A DNA stretch of 64,000 nucleotides, from positions 3,844,001 to 3,908,000 of the forward strand of contig JAWPMS010000001.1 in the NCBI GenBank assembly GCA_033344795.1, in the 5' to 3' direction. The notes beneath the pieces were generated by a model. That model saw only the letters and a list, made by a program, of their open reading frames with translations, was not told the DNA's origin and searched no databases. A program made the translations under genes and the position numbers. Below, in pieces: positions 22,662 to 30,887 of the stretch. The stretch is from SHLQ01 sp033344795 (GTDB lineage Bacteria > Actinomycetota > Acidimicrobiia > Acidimicrobiales > SHLQ01). Positions within the stretch are counted from its first letter, which is position 1. Every line of letters begins with the position of its first letter.

Positions 22662-23898
22662 GTGAAGCGCCTCGCTTGCTTGCGAGGGTGCGGAGCCGAA
22701 GTGCGTTCAGCTTGATGAAGCCGTCCGCATCAGCCTGATCGTATGCTCCATCGTCTTCTTCGAAGGTGGCGATCTTCTCATCGAACAACGAGTTGTCGCT
22801 CTTGCGACCCACCACCGTGACGTTGCCCTTGTACAGCTTCAAGCGGACAACTCCGCTGACGGCAACCTGGCTGTGATCGATGGCGGCCTGGAGCATTTCG
22901 CGCTCTGGACTGAACCAGAACCCGTTGTAGATGAGCTTCGCGTACCGTGGCATGAGTTCGTCTTTGAGGTGAGCCACTTCGCGATCGAGACAGATCGATT
23001 CGATCGCACGATGCGCGCGCATCATGATCGTTCCGCCCGGTGTCTCGTATGCACCCCTGCTCTTCATGCCGACGAAGCGATTCTCGACGATGTCGAGCCG
23101 ACCGATGCCGTTTGCGCCGCCCACTCGGTTGAGCTCGGTGAGCACTTCGGCTGCAGTCATCGGCACCCCATCGATGGCGACGATGTCACCTGCCTCGTAC
23201 GACAGTTCGACGTACGTTGGGGCGTCGGGTGCGGCCTCCGGGCTCACACTCCAGCGCCACATCTCTTCAGGAGGTTCGGTCCACGGATCCTCGAGCGGGC
23301 CACCTTCAAAGCTGATGTGCAACAGGTTCGCGTCCATCGAGAACGGCGACTTCTTACCGCGCTTCATCTCAATAGGAATGTCATGCTCAGCGGCATATGC
23401 CATGAGCGATTCGCGTGAGCCCAGCTCCCACTCGCGCCACGGCGCAATAACCTTGATGTCCGGCTTCAGCGCGTACGCACCCAGCTCAAAGCGGACCTGA
23501 TCGTTTCCCTTGCCGGTGGCGCCGTGGCTGATCGCGTCAGCATTCTGCTCGACGGCGATCTCGACGAGCCGCTTCGCAATGAGCGGACGAGCAATCGAGG
23601 TGCCCAGTAGATACTCACCCTCGTAGATGGTGTTCGCTCGAAACATCGGGAACACGAAGTCTCGGACGAACTCCTCGCGGAGATCGTCGATGTAGATCTG
23701 GTCAGCGGGTACGCCCATCTCGAGCGCTTTCGCCCGAGCTGGCTCCACCTCTTCGCCTTGCCCGAGGTCGGCCGTGAAGGTCACGACCTCACACTCGTGG
23801 GTCTCCTGCAACCACTTGAGAATGATCGACGTGTCGAGCCCGCCCGAATAGGCGAGAACAACCTTGTCGATCGAAGAAGTCTGACTGGCTGATGGCAT
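22654..23898 (-). CDS. argG: Argininosuccinate synthase
   Basis: This enzyme joins citrulline and aspartate with ATP to form argininosuccinate. It has 414 residues. The N-terminal ATP pyrophosphatase motif AYSGGLDTS is intact, followed by FTADLGQGEE and SHGATGKGNDQVRFE, all typical. It starts 9 bases after the argR stop and overlaps argH, so it is within the same transcription unit. Confidence 0.97.
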   Translation of the reverse strand: MPSASQTSSIDKVVLAYSGGLDTSIILKWLQETHECEVVTFTADLGQGEEVEPARAKALEMGVPADQIYIDDLREEFVRDFVFPMFRANTIYEGEYLLGTSIARPLIAKRLVEIAVEQNADAISHGATGKGNDQVRFELGAYALKPDIKVIAPWREWELGSRESLMAYAAEHDIPIEMKRGKKSPFSMDANLLHISFEGGPLEDPWTEPPEEMWRWSVSPEAAPDAPTYVELSYEAGDIVAIDGVPMTAAEVLTELNRVGGANGIGRLDIVENRFVGMKSRGAYETPGGTIMMRAHRAIESICLDREVAHLKDELMPRYAKLIYNGFWFSPEREMLQAAIDHSQVAVSGVVRLKLYKGNVTVVGRKSDNSLFDEKIATFEEDDGAYDQADADGFIKLNALRLRTLASKRGASRA

Positions 23899-23907
23899 TC
23901 TTACTCC

Positions 23908-24369
23908 CTAGATTCCTGCGAGCATTCGGATGGTGTCGGCGAGCTCAGCGCCGGTGGTTTCTTCGGTGGCGGCGATCATGATCGAGTCGTCGCCTGCGAC
24001 GGTGCCAAGGACTCCCTCGAGCCCTGAACGATCGAGAGCCGAGGCTACGACGTGTGCCGAGCCAGGGGGTGTACGCACCACCACGAGGTTGTGCGAATGA
24101 CGAACCTCGGCGACCCAGTCGCTGAGAACGCGACGAAGATGGTCGGGGGGCGCGACCTGCTCATTGCTGTGTTCTGGCAAGGCGTACACCAGCTCCCCGC
24201 CGGGAACGCGAACCTTGATCGCACCGATGTCTTCGAGGTCCCGAGAGACGGTTGCCTGTGTGGCATCCACGCCTCGCGCTTCGAGAAGCTCGACGAGCTG
24301 ACCCTGCGAGGTCACGGCGACGTCAGCCAAGAGTCGAACGATGGTGTGTTGTCGCGAGGTCTTAGACAT
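23908..24369 (-). CDS. argR: Arginine repressor
   Basis: ArgR is the arginine-dependent repressor of the arginine genes and binds as a hexamer. The protein is 153 residues if started at the ATG at 24369, a normal ArgR length. The frame is open for another 37 codons upstream inside argF, but the family N-terminus begins near here. The DNA-binding domain (about 5-75) contains SQGQLVELLEARGVDATQAT and VSRDLEDIG. The oligomerisation and arginine-binding domain has GTVAGDDSIMIA with the Asp pair. The gene overlaps argF by 8 bases and sits inside the operon it should control. A likely operator is found upstream of argC. Confidence 0.95.
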   Translation of the reverse strand: MSKTSRQHTIVRLLADVAVTSQGQLVELLEARGVDATQATVSRDLEDIGAIKVRVPGGELVYALPEHSNEQVAPPDHLRRVLSDWVAEVRHSHNLVVVRTPPGSAHVVASALDRSGLEGVLGTVAGDDSIMIAATEETTGAELADTIRMLAGI

Positions 24370-25267
24370 TTTCCGGCCGCCTTCCTCCATCGAGTGCAAA
24401 TGCGAGATACCCACGCGCCGCGTGCATCCGGTTCTCTGCGAGTTTCCAGACCCGGCTCTGCGGGCTGTCGACGACGTCATTGGTCACTTCTTCGCCACGA
24501 TGGGCGGGCAGACAGTGAAGGAACACTGCGCCATCGGCAGCCGCCATGAGCTCGGCGTTGACCTGATAGTCCGCAAACACTTGCAGCCGTACCTTGCTCT
24601 CGGCCTCTTGCCCCATCGACGTGAATACATCGCTGTAGACCACATCCGCGCCGTCGACGGCCTCGTACGGATCAACCATCGTGTGGACCACACCGCCGGT
24701 CGAGCGCAGCCGGGCGAGGTCGTCCTCCCCGAAGCTGTAATCCGTGGGCGAGGCGATTCGAAACTCGCCCCCGAGCATGCCGACCGCCAGGCCGAGCGAC
24801 CTCGTGACGTTGTTCGAATCACCCACATACGCAATCGCACGTCCCTCGACCGAACCGAACTCCTCGATGATCGTGAGAACGTCGGCCAGAGCCTGCATGG
24901 GATGAGCAGCATCGCTCAAGAGGTTCACGATCGGAATCCGGTCGACGGCAGCCATTCGCTCGACCTTGGAGTGCTCAAAGACCCGAGCACCAATGGCGGC
25001 GTGGTATCCGGCCAGCGTGTTCGTGACGTCCTCGACAGATTCGCGTTCGTCGAGCCCGATCTCGTCTCCCTGGATGTAGACGGGGTGCCCGCCGAGCTGA
25101 AAGACGGCCATCTCCATGGAGTTCCGGGTACGCAGGCTCGGCTTCTCGAATACGAGCGCCATTCCTTGCCCTGAGAGCACCTGCGGTGGCTTGTCTGAAC
25201 GAGCCAAACTCAGCACATGGTGCAGTTCGTCAACCGTGAGATCGTCGATTTCGAGCAAGTGTCTCAT
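24362..25267 (-). CDS. argF: Ornithine carbamoyltransferase
   Basis: This enzyme transfers the carbamoyl group from carbamoyl phosphate to ornithine, giving citrulline. It has 301 residues. The carbamoyl phosphate site SLRTR, the HPMQALAD motif and the ornithine-site HCLPAHRGEE are all present. The ATG at 25267 overlaps the argD stop by one base; a GTG one codon upstream is also possible. Confidence 0.96.
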   Translation of the reverse strand: MRHLLEIDDLTVDELHHVLSLARSDKPPQVLSGQGMALVFEKPSLRTRNSMEMAVFQLGGHPVYIQGDEIGLDERESVEDVTNTLAGYHAAIGARVFEHSKVERMAAVDRIPIVNLLSDAAHPMQALADVLTIIEEFGSVEGRAIAYVGDSNNVTRSLGLAVGMLGGEFRIASPTDYSFGEDDLARLRSTGGVVHTMVDPYEAVDGADVVYSDVFTSMGQEAESKVRLQVFADYQVNAELMAAADGAVFLHCLPAHRGEEVTNDVVDSPQSRVWKLAENRMHAARGYLAFALDGGRRPENV

Positions 25268-26505
25268 CACGCACCAACCTTGATCGCTGTATCAATCTTT
25301 CGAATCGCTTCTTCGATCTCTCCGCTGCTCACCGTTATCGGCGGAGCAAATCGCAACGCGGTTTTGGTCACGCCATTGACGAGCACCCCGTTTGCCGCAC
25401 ATGCGGCCGAGATGTCACCAGCGGTTCGTCCTCGCAAGCCGTCTTCATTCAATTCGGCGGCAAGCAGCAAGCCTGCTCCGCGGACGGACTCGACCCCGTC
25501 GAGCGCCAGCAGCGCTGCGGTCAGCTCGGCCCCGCGTTCGGATGCAATTCGGGGGGCATCCATCTGTTCCATGACTGCGAGAACTGCCCTGGCTGCGGCC
25601 GCGGCGAGCGGTTGTCCGGCAAAGGTCGACCCATGATCGCCGGGCTTGAGGACCTCAGCGACCTCGCGTTTCGCCCAGACGGCGCCGATCGGCATGCCAT
25701 TTCCCAAGCCCTTGGCCATGGTCACGATGTCGGGCATGATCCCCGCGTGCTGAAATCCGAACCACGCACCCGTTCGTGCGATGCCGGTTTGGATCTCATC
25801 GAGAATCAGGAGCAGCGAACGATCATCACATAATGCGCGAAGATCGCGCAGGTACTGCGGGTCGGGCGTGTTCACCCCGCCCTCTCCCTGGATCGGTTCG
25901 ACCAGAATGGCACCGACCGTTGGATCGAGCGCCGCCTCCATCGCGTCGACGTCGTCGTATGCAGCGTGGCGGAAACCTTCGGGGAGCGGATGAAACGTCT
26001 CGTGCTTCTCGGGCTGACCCGTCGCGTGCAACGTCGCCAGCGTGCGACCGTGGAACGAGCGCATAGCGGAGAGCACCACATGACGCCCGCGTCCGTTGTA
26101 CTTGCGGGCGAGCTTGATTGCCGCCTCGTTCGCTTCGGCGCCAGAATTCTGAAACAAGATCTGGCCGAGTTGTCTGCTAGGCGCACCGGCACCTGGAAAC
26201 GTTTGAAGGAGCCGATCCAGAGTAATCGCGACCTCTGGCCCTGGGATGGTGTTGTACAGGTTGCTGACATGGATCAACGTATGGGCCTGTTCGGCAATGG
26301 CATCGGACACCGTTGGATGACAATGCCCGAGACTCGTGACGGCGAGTCCACCGAGAAAGTCGAGGTATCGAACTCCCTCGTTGTCCCAGACTTCTGTTCC
26401 CTTTCCCTCGACCAACGTGAGCGAGGGCGCGCCGTAGTTGGACATCATTGGACAGAACTCGAGACCGGGGCCAGCGTGTACGGCATTTGTGTGTTCGGTG
26501 GTCAT
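25267..26505 (-). CDS. argD: Acetylornithine aminotransferase
   Basis: This PLP enzyme converts N-acetylglutamate semialdehyde to N-acetylornithine. It has 412 residues. LILDEIQTGIARTG and the PLP lysine in TMAKGLGNGMPIGA are intact. The ATG overlaps the argB stop by four bases (ATGA). Some relatives also serve in lysine synthesis (succinyldiaminopimelate), which sequence alone does not exclude. Confidence 0.95.
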   Translation of the reverse strand: MTTEHTNAVHAGPGLEFCPMMSNYGAPSLTLVEGKGTEVWDNEGVRYLDFLGGLAVTSLGHCHPTVSDAIAEQAHTLIHVSNLYNTIPGPEVAITLDRLLQTFPGAGAPSRQLGQILFQNSGAEANEAAIKLARKYNGRGRHVVLSAMRSFHGRTLATLHATGQPEKHETFHPLPEGFRHAAYDDVDAMEAALDPTVGAILVEPIQGEGGVNTPDPQYLRDLRALCDDRSLLLILDEIQTGIARTGAWFGFQHAGIMPDIVTMAKGLGNGMPIGAVWAKREVAEVLKPGDHGSTFAGQPLAAAAARAVLAVMEQMDAPRIASERGAELTAALLALDGVESVRGAGLLLAAELNEDGLRGRTAGDISAACAANGVLVNGVTKTALRFAPPITVSSGEIEEAIRKIDTAIKVGA

Positions 26506-27383
26506 GCTGACTCTCCTCGTGTGATCTTCGTACCAATACCGGCGTCGGTGAACAGCTCGAGCAACAACACGTGTGGCACTCTCCCATCGAGCATGTGCGA
26601 AGCTTCCGCTCCCGACTCCACCGCGTGAATACAGGCCTCGACCTTGGGAATCATGCCGCCCGCGATCGAGCCGTCGGCGATGAGAGATCTCAGCTCTGCA
26701 ATCGTGGACTGGGTGATGATGCTCTCGGCATCGTTCACATCTTTCAGCAAGCCAGGGACATCGGTGAGGTACACGGCCTTTTCTGCGCGGAGGGCGCCGG
26801 CGAGCGCGCCGGCGACCGTGTCTGCGTTGATGTTGTAGGCCTGCCCTGCGTCGTCGGATCCAATGGTGCTGATGACCGGAATCATCTCTTCGGAAAGCAA
26901 GCGCTCCACGATGTTTGGGCGCACCTCGACGATGTCGCCGACAAATCCGAGGCTTGGATCGCGAACCTCGGCACGAATGAGTCCTCCGTCTTCACCGGAC
27001 AGTCCAACCGCGTACGCTCCGTGCACGTTGATTGCACCGACGATGTCTCGGCCGACCTTCCCGACGAGGACCATGCGAGCAACGTCGAGCGTCTCGGAAT
27101 CGGTCACCCGGAGACCATCTCGAAACTCGGACTCCTTGCCGAGACGGGCGAGCAGTTCGCCAATCTGAGGACCGCCGCCATGCACGACGACGGGTTTCAT
27201 GCCGACGGATCGAAGGAGTACGACGTCTTCAGCGAACGTGCGACTCAGGTCGGGATCCACCATTGCGTTTCCGCCGAACTTGATCACGATGACAGCGCCG
27301 CGAAACCGATCGATGTATGGCAAGGCCTCGATGAGCGCATGGGCGCGTCTCGAAGGTTCGAATCCTCGGTCTGTGGTGTTCAT
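26502..27383 (-). CDS. argB: Acetylglutamate kinase
   Basis: This kinase phosphorylates N-acetylglutamate, usually the arginine-inhibited step. It has 293 residues. KFGGNAM, VHGGGPQIG and NADTVAGALAGALRAEK are typical amino-acid-kinase motifs. An N-terminal helix of about 20 residues before the core resembles the one linked to hexamer formation and arginine feedback inhibition. It overlaps argJ and argD by four bases each. Confidence 0.96.
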   Translation of the reverse strand: MNTTDRGFEPSRRAHALIEALPYIDRFRGAVIVIKFGGNAMVDPDLSRTFAEDVVLLRSVGMKPVVVHGGGPQIGELLARLGKESEFRDGLRVTDSETLDVARMVLVGKVGRDIVGAINVHGAYAVGLSGEDGGLIRAEVRDPSLGFVGDIVEVRPNIVERLLSEEMIPVISTIGSDDAGQAYNINADTVAGALAGALRAEKAVYLTDVPGLLKDVNDAESIITQSTIAELRSLIADGSIAGGMIPKVEACIHAVESGAEASHMLDGRVPHVLLLELFTDAGIGTKITRGESA

Positions 27384-28630
27384 GAGCGATACCCCGCATT
27401 GATGTCGATGTAGCCGTGCGTGAGATCACACGTCCAAACGCTGGCTTGACCGTCGGCAATTCCGACGTCCACGCGAAGGACCACCTCGTCGTTTTGTAGG
27501 TGTTCCGTGGCGCGGTCTTCGGAGTAGGTCGGCGCCTGCCAGCCGTGTTCGGCCACGAGCTCCTCACCAATCCAAATCTTGAGCGCGTCCCGATCGGCCT
27601 TCTCCCCCGCTTTGCCGACCGCCATGACGATGCGACCCCAGTTTGCATCTTCTGCGGCGAGTGCAGTCTTGACCAACGGAGAGTTCGCGATCGAATGCGC
27701 AATGGTCGCGGCTGCCGCATCACTCTCGGCGCCGGTCACCACGACTTCGACGAACTTCGTTGCACCTTCTCCATCTCGAACGATCTGATGTGCGAGGTCG
27801 AGATTGACCTTCTTGACTGCAGTGGCGAGTGCCGCGAATCGAGGGTCGTCGACCGAGTTGATCGGCGAGCTGCTCGCGGCGCCGGTTGCGAACAACCAGA
27901 CCGAGTCGCTCGTTGACGTGTCGGAGTCGACCGTGATCCGGTTGTAGGTCGCGGTCGCGACGTTCGAGAGCATCTGTTGCAAGACATCGGGTGCCACCGC
28001 AGCATCGGTGAAGACGAACCCGAGCATGGTGGCCATGTCCGGGGCGATCATTCCGCTGCCTTTGGCGATGCCGACGACCGTGAACTCCTCTCCACCGTCG
28101 TCGTCGGCACAGTGCACTTCGGCCGACGCGCCCTTTGCGAACGTATCAGTCGTGCGAATGGCGTTCGCTGCGGCCTCCCACGAACCAGAGGTCGAGCTCG
28201 TGAGCTCACCGGCCAGCGCATGGAGACCTTCGACGAGTCGGTCATCGGGCAAGGTCTCGCCAATGACACCGGTCGAGGCGAGATGGACGTCTTCGGGCTC
28301 GATCCCAAAGGCGGCAGCAACCGTTTCGGCGGTGACGCGGGCCGAAGTTTGACCAGCGACGCCGGTGAATGCGTTCGCGTTCCCGCTGTTGCACACGACA
28401 GCTCGGGCCGAGCCGCGTCCGAGGATCGAGCGAGACCAGTCGACGGCAGCCGAGGGGCAGAGCGACTTGGTGAACACCCCTGCCACGGTCGAACCTTCGT
28501 CGACGAGCGCCAGGAAGAGATCGGCGCGGTTCTTGTAGCGAAGGCCTGCTTCGAACGTCGCGATCTGCACGCCCGCGACGTGTGGCAGCTCGGGAAATCG
28601 ATCTGGAGCCAACGGCGAGATCGAGTTCAT
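27380..28630 (-). CDS. argJ: Bifunctional ornithine acetyltransferase / N-acetylglutamate synthase
   Basis: ArgJ recycles the acetyl group from acetylornithine to glutamate. The protein is 416 residues from the ATG at 28630, chosen because it overlaps the argC stop (ATGA) and gives the family N-terminus. The autoproteolytic site is visible in KGSGMIAPDMATML, where cleavage occurs before the threonine to give alpha and beta chains. CNSGNANAFTG is another family block. Because the operon has argJ and no argA or argE was seen, the cyclic acetyl route is expected. Whether it also makes acetylglutamate from acetyl-CoA cannot be told. Confidence 0.96.
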   Translation of the reverse strand: MNSISPLAPDRFPELPHVAGVQIATFEAGLRYKNRADLFLALVDEGSTVAGVFTKSLCPSAAVDWSRSILGRGSARAVVCNSGNANAFTGVAGQTSARVTAETVAAAFGIEPEDVHLASTGVIGETLPDDRLVEGLHALAGELTSSTSGSWEAAANAIRTTDTFAKGASAEVHCADDDGGEEFTVVGIAKGSGMIAPDMATMLGFVFTDAAVAPDVLQQMLSNVATATYNRITVDSDTSTSDSVWLFATGAASSSPINSVDDPRFAALATAVKKVNLDLAHQIVRDGEGATKFVEVVVTGAESDAAAATIAHSIANSPLVKTALAAEDANWGRIVMAVGKAGEKADRDALKIWIGEELVAEHGWQAPTYSEDRATEHLQNDEVVLRVDVGIADGQASVWTCDLTHGYIDINAGYRS

Positions 28631-29685
28631 GGATATACCCCGATGGCGCTGAGTCCGGTCGTTTCGGGCAAGCCGAGAGCCAAGTTGGCACATTGCACGG
28701 CCATGCCCGACGCACCCTTCATCAGATTGTCGAGTGCGGCCATCGCGATCACGTGGCCCGTCCGTGGGTCGACCCGCGCAGTCAAATGCACCGCGTTCGA
28801 TCCAAGCGTCGCCTTCGTCGACGGACTCCGCTCATCGACGACCATGAACGGTTCGTCGGCGTAGAAGGACTTCATCACGTCGAGCACGCGACCGGTCGCG
28901 AGATCGCCACTTGTCGGTCGCGCGTAACACGTTGCGAGAATCCCTCGATTCATCGGCACCAGATGTGGGGTGAACAACACGGACGCATCAACGCCCGTCC
29001 GTTCGGTCAGCGCCTGTTCGATCTCGGGCGTATGACGATGCGTGAGCAACCCATACGCCGTGACATTCTCATCGACGGTGCAGAACGTGGTGTTCTCCTT
29101 TGGGGGCCGGCCCGCACCGCTTACGCCGGTGATCAGATCGACGATCATGCCCGCACCGTCGATCAGACCCGCATCGAGCAACGGCGTGAGCGCGAACACG
29201 GCCGTGGCCGCGTTGCACCCCGTAGCGGCGATGAGTTCAGCGCCGGCGATCTTGTCTCGGAAGAGCTCGGGCAATCCGTACACGAACTCATCGAGCAGGG
29301 CCGGGTGCTCGTGTTCTGCGCCATACCACTCTGGGTACAGCGACTTGTCGTGCAACCGGAAGTCCGAACCGAGGTCGACGATGTGCCCCACCCGACCACG
29401 TATCTGCGGCACCACCCCTTGACTGACGCCGTGGGGCAGTCCACAAAACACGAGATCGAGACCGTCGACGAGCTCCGGAGTGAACGCATCGAAGGTTCGG
29501 TCGCCATACGCGGCCGCAAGGCTTGGATACAGATCAGCAATTCGAGTGCCCGCCTTGGAGTCGCCGGTGGCGACGACCAGGTCCAGATCGGGGTGCCCGT
29601 GCAGGAGCCGAAGCATCTCTGCCCCGGTGTATCCCGACGCGCCGATCACACCGACACGTTTGCTGATCGATTCCTGTTGCGACAT
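28627..29685 (-). CDS. argC: N-acetyl-gamma-glutamyl-phosphate reductase
   Basis: This NADPH-dependent enzyme reduces acetylglutamyl phosphate to the semialdehyde. It has 352 residues from the ATG at 29685. The Rossmann motif GVIGASGYTGAE, the catalytic cysteine in AATGCNAATA and the GVSGAGR and HRHTPEIEQ motifs are all intact. It is the first gene of the arginine operon. TAGGAT lies eight bases before the ATG, and there is no good Shine-Dalgarno sequence. Confidence 0.96.
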   Translation of the reverse strand: MSQQESISKRVGVIGASGYTGAEMLRLLHGHPDLDLVVATGDSKAGTRIADLYPSLAAAYGDRTFDAFTPELVDGLDLVFCGLPHGVSQGVVPQIRGRVGHIVDLGSDFRLHDKSLYPEWYGAEHEHPALLDEFVYGLPELFRDKIAGAELIAATGCNAATAVFALTPLLDAGLIDGAGMIVDLITGVSGAGRPPKENTTFCTVDENVTAYGLLTHRHTPEIEQALTERTGVDASVLFTPHLVPMNRGILATCYARPTSGDLATGRVLDVMKSFYADEPFMVVDERSPSTKATLGSNAVHLTARVDPRTGHVIAMAALDNLMKGASGMAVQCANLALGLPETTGLSAIGVYP

Positions 29686-29693
29686 AGCCGAGG

Positions 29694-29732
29694 ATCCTAA
29701 CCCTGATTCACGCGGATGCATACCAATGCAAA
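29694..29732 (-). promoter_or_regulatory. Putative argC promoter with overlapping ArgR operator (ARG box)
   Basis: A perfect inverted repeat TGCAT-ACCA-ATGCA covers 29717-29730 and sits within an 18-base stretch (29715-29732) that resembles known ArgR boxes (AATGCAAA half-site). With TAGGAT (29699-29694) as the -10 box and a 17-base spacer, the palindrome falls on the -35 position. ArgR binding there would block transcription. The sequence match is by eye. Confidence 0.55.
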
Positions 29733-29876
29733 TCGGGACTTTGGGCCCCGGTTTTAGGGCAAAAGGAATTTGACCACTCCGCGCGTTGAGTCAGGCGCCC
29801 CATGTCCCGTCATGTGATATTCGCCACTATCGGATCAGGAGCACGCCCCGTGTCCGGCTCGTGAGATGAGGAACAT

Positions 29877-30875
29877 GTGAGACCCACTACAGCTCGACTG
29901 ACAGATGCGGCACTTCTTGGAGCGTTCGCTACGGTCACCACGATCGCCGTCGTGGCCGCTGGACCCGGCGATGTCGCCTCCGACATCGGTCACCGTCTCA
30001 CCACCGGTCTCGGCTTCATGATCTCCGTGACATCACTTTTTCTCGTCGCGGTCCTCATGACTCTCGAGCACATCTTCCCTGCTCGGGAGGAGGAGCGTGG
30101 CTTCAGTCCGTCGATGGCCTTCGACGCGCTGTACCTGCTCATACAGCTTCCCGTCATGGCCGTCGCATTGGCCCTACTCACGTCGCCAATCTCGAACTGG
30201 TTGTCGGCCAACGCCTCTTTCCTCGTTCTCGACAGCACTCGAGAGCTCCCGATGCTCGTGCTGCTCGTTCTTGGCGTAGCACTGAGCGACTTCTTCTTGT
30301 GGTTCTCTCACCTGGTGCGCCACAAGGTGAAGTTCTTGTGGCGATTCCACATGATTCACCACAGCCAGACGCGTTTGAGTCTGTTCACCGCGAGCCGCGA
30401 TCATCCCTTCGACTCGATGTTCGAAGCGTTCATTCGTCTGATGCCGCTCGTGTTCCTCTTTCCCACGATCGTCGAGAACGCTCAGGCTCTTGTTCTGTAT
30501 GGACTTGGCGTTTCTTGGCACATCCGTTTCACCCATACGAACCTGAGGACAAACCTCGGTCCGCTTCGCTACATCTTGGTGACCCCGCAGTCGCACCGGA
30601 TCCACCACTCGAGCGAGCCGGAACACTGGAACTCGAACTACGCAAATGTCTTTTGTTGGGATCGGCTGTTCGGGCTGCAGCATGCAGATGACACGAGTTA
30701 CCCGACGACAGGGGTCAACGACGTCAACTTCCCGGAACCAAAGACGCTCTCGCCCAAGGCGTTCGCAGCGGCATATCTCGCACAGCTCCGGTTTCCGTTT
30801 GACGAAGAAGCCGTCAAACGCGCAACCCATGGCAGCCCGCCGGTCACGGCTAACGATCAGGCGCTCGCCGCCTGA
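29877..30875 (+). CDS. Sterol desaturase / fatty acid hydroxylase family membrane protein
   Basis: This 332-residue protein has several hydrophobic segments (about 12-32, 45-63, 80-100, 122-140 and 178-205). It has the histidine boxes of the di-iron hydroxylase superfamily: FSHLVRH, FHMIHHS and HRIHHSS. Family members oxidise lipids such as sterols, fatty acids or carotenoids, and the substrate here is unknown. The GTG at 29877 is preceded by GAGG at suitable spacing. The gene diverges from argC and converges on pheT. Confidence 0.88.
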   Translation: MRPTTARLTDAALLGAFATVTTIAVVAAGPGDVASDIGHRLTTGLGFMISVTSLFLVAVLMTLEHIFPAREEERGFSPSMAFDALYLLIQLPVMAVALALLTSPISNWLSANASFLVLDSTRELPMLVLLVLGVALSDFFLWFSHLVRHKVKFLWRFHMIHHSQTRLSLFTASRDHPFDSMFEAFIRLMPLVFLFPTIVENAQALVLYGLGVSWHIRFTHTNLRTNLGPLRYILVTPQSHRIHHSSEPEHWNSNYANVFCWDRLFGLQHADDTSYPTTGVNDVNFPEPKTLSPKAFAAAYLAQLRFPFDEEAVKRATHGSPPVTANDQALAA

Positions 30876-30885
30876 ACAAAGGCGG
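30868..30885. terminator. Candidate bidirectional terminator hairpin
   Basis: A 6-bp stem (ccgcct / aggcgg) with a 6-base loop lies between the convergent desaturase-family gene and pheT and overlaps the first gene's stop codon. There is no strong T-run on either side. Confidence 0.35.
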
Positions 30886-30887
30886 GC

